Positions 62,732 through 64,000 of a stretch of DNA of 64,000 nucleotides are shown piece after piece. Position numbers and translations under genes: made by a program. The notes below the pieces were generated by a model that was not told the DNA's origin, did no database searches, and was given only the letters and a program-made list of their open reading frames with translations. This DNA is from Slackia faecicanis. Its GTDB lineage: Bacteria; Actinomycetota; Coriobacteriia; Coriobacteriales; Eggerthellaceae. The first letter of the stretch is position 1. Every line of letters begins with the position of its first letter. The DNA is taken from assembly GCF_003725295.1 (NCBI RefSeq), contig NZ_QICB01000001.1:434001-498000 (forward strand). The letters are read 5' to 3'.

Positions 62732-64000
62732 CTACAAGCCCAGCCAGAGCGCGACCTTCGGCGCATAGCCCATGATGAAGATGATCACGATCAGCACGGG
62801 AATGCCCCACTTCACCCACAGTCGGCTCCATGCGGGGAATTTCATGCCCTCGCCCGCATCGGCCTCGGCGAGGAAGCTCTTCCAGCCCCAGCCGAAGCGC
62901 TGCGTGCAGAACAGCACGAAGATCAGCGCGCCAAGCGGCAGCATGTTGTTGGACACGATGAAGTCCTCGATCGACTGGATATCGCCGATGCCCGGAACTG
63001 CCACGCCCGAAAGCACGTTGAAGCCGAATACGCACGGCAGGCTCAGAACCACCACGAGCACGGCGTTGATCGCCACCGCGCGCTTGCGGTCGATGGCCCA
63101 CTTGTCCATGGTGAAGCTGATCAGGTTCTCGAATACGGCGATGACGGTGGACAGCGCCGCGAAGCTCATGAACACGAAGAACAGCGCGCCCCAGACGTTG
63201 CCGAGCGGCATCTGGCCGAACACCACGGGCAGCGTGACGAACACGAGCGAGGGGCCGGAGTCGGGCGTGACGTTATACGCGAAGCAGGCCGGGAAGATGA
63301 TCAGGCCGGCCAGGATGGCGACGAGCGTGTTGAGCAGCGTGACGTTGACGGCCTCGCCCGTCAGGCTGCGCTCGCGGCCGATCTTCGAGCCGAAGATCTC
63401 CATCGCGGCGATGCCGAGCGAAAGCGAGAAGAACGCCTGGCCCATGGCCGCATAGACCGCTTCGCCGAACGTTGCCCAGCCGCCTGCGAACATGCGGCTG
63501 AAATCGGGGATCAGGTAGAACTCCAGGCCCTCGGCGGCGCCGGGAAGCGTGACCGAGCGGATGCAGAGCGCGATCATGGCGACGAACAGGATGGCCATCA
63601 TCCACTTCGTGATGCGCTCGACGCCCTTCTGCAGGCCCAGGCTGCACACGAGGAATCCGATGACCACCGCGGCGAGCATCCAGCCCAAAAGCTCGGAGGG
63701 GTTCGCGAGCATCGACGAGAACGCCGCGCCCGTGACCTCGGCCGTGCCGGCGTCGAACATACCCGACGCCATCTTGGGCACGTAGGCCAGCATCCAGCCC
63801 GCCACCGTAGTGTAGAACATCATCAAGATCATGCATCCGATGTAGCCCCACCAGGAGAACCAGTGGAAGCGGCGCTTGGGCTCGAGGACGTCGAAGGCCT
63901 GCGCGCAGCTCTTCTGGCTGGCGCGGCCCACGGCGAACTCCATCACCATGACGGGCAGGCCCAGGATGACCAGGAAGATCAGGTACAGCAACACGAAGGC
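62732..64000 (-). CDS. Neurotransmitter:sodium symporter family transporter (N-terminus cut by window edge)
   Basis: 423 codons are visible; TM1 and part of TM2 lie beyond the right edge. NSS (SLC6/LeuT-like) features: a TM2-type segment leading to PVMVMEFAVGRASQKS, WWGYIG in the TM3 area, then VYAAMGQAFFSLSLG (TM6 unwound region) and FAALSTVIAVFENL (TM8). Imports amino acids with Na+. About ten helices remain. C-terminal FIMGYAPKVALWLGL ends in a membrane helix. Confidence 0.92.
   Translation of the reverse strand, partial: AFVLLYLIFLVILGLPVMVMEFAVGRASQKSCAQAFDVLEPKRRFHWFSWWGYIGCMILMMFYTTVAGWMLAYVPKMASGMFDAGTAEVTGAAFSSMLANPSELLGWMLAAVVIGFLVCSLGLQKGVERITKWMMAILFVAMIALCIRSVTLPGAAEGLEFYLIPDFSRMFAGGWATFGEAVYAAMGQAFFSLSLGIAAMEIFGSKIGRERSLTGEAVNVTLLNTLVAILAGLIIFPACFAYNVTPDSGPSLVFVTLPVVFGQMPLGNVWGALFFVFMSFAALSTVIAVFENLISFTMDKWAIDRKRAVAINAVLVVVLSLPCVFGFNVLSGVAVPGIGDIQSIEDFIVSNNMLPLGALIFVLFCTQRFGWGWKSFLAEADAGEGMKFPAWSRLWVKWGIPVLIVIIFIMGYAPKVALWLGL

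Noticed and set aside
1-64000. CRISPR arrays, insertion sequences, prophage genes, tRNA or rRNA genes
   Set aside because: Looked for spaced direct repeats, transposase or integrase motifs, and tRNA-like cloverleaf/TTCGA signatures by eye; none found. A tRNAscan or Infernal run would be decisive for missed RNAs.

Overview
The window is high-GC DNA, densely packed and almost entirely chromosomal housekeeping. I see no rRNA, tRNA, CRISPR array, insertion sequence or prophage. The gene set fits a gut- or oral-type actinobacterium of the class Coriobacteriia (Eggerthella/Slackia-like). The pointers are: two-subunit glycyl-tRNA synthetase, pyruvate phosphate dikinase with its regulatory protein, both RNase Y and RNase J beside PNPase, a SpoVS protein without other sporulation genes, Gram-positive LexA boxes of the CGAAC-N4-GTTCG type, and a secreted serpin. 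The taxonomic assignment is inference from gene content; no 16S gene is present. Most genes lie on the minus strand. The plus-strand genes are an LRR protein, nth, a deformylase-like gene, degV and lexA.

Layout. 1-4.5 kb: a MoxR ATPase/VWA-protein pair (cut by the left edge) divergent from a BspA-type LRR protein. 4.6-9.4 kb: mfd, translationally coupled to a membrane-anchored glucosaminidase with a histone-H1-like tail. 9.6-17 kb: lipoprotein serpin, nth, stand-alone coaC, and four transport genes (NCS1 permease, azlCD, NhaC-type antiporter). 17.2-25.9 kb: dgt, ppsR-ppdK, lepB-glyQ-glyS. 26-30.6 kb: rpsP-khpA-rimM-trmD, pnp, rpsO. 30.8-31.1 kb: a small basic gene whose intrinsic terminator lies inside its reading frame. 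31.3-38.8 kb: deformylase-like gene, rluD, ileS-lspA, degV, dut, nrdR. 39-41.8 kb: dicarboxylate/glutamate symporter and a divergent SOS pair (lexA and a tail-anchored membrane protein). 41.9-50.8 kb: a conserved DNA/RNA-maintenance run (recA, recX, rny, GHKL ATPase, spoVS, miaB, miaA, hflX). 51-60.5 kb: pgsA-cinA fusion, rimO, yajQ, rodZ-like, ftsK, rnj. 60.8-64 kb: an ABC exporter and an NSS-family symporter cut by the right edge.

How it works together. Three promoters (lexA, its divergent partner, recA) carry LexA boxes inside the -35/-10 spacer, and the mfd promoter carries a one-mismatch box. This outlines a local SOS regulon that includes a candidate new damage-induced membrane protein. 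Translation and RNA-quality genes dominate the centre. The two most promising novelties are the nonstop-encoded small basic protein near 31 kb (an ArfA/BrfA-like ribosome-rescue candidate by gene architecture, not by recognised sequence homology) and the SOS-controlled tail-anchored protein at 40.6-41.0 kb. A lipoprotein serpin with a Met-Ser scissile bond like that of human alpha-1-antitrypsin is the clearest host-interaction candidate.
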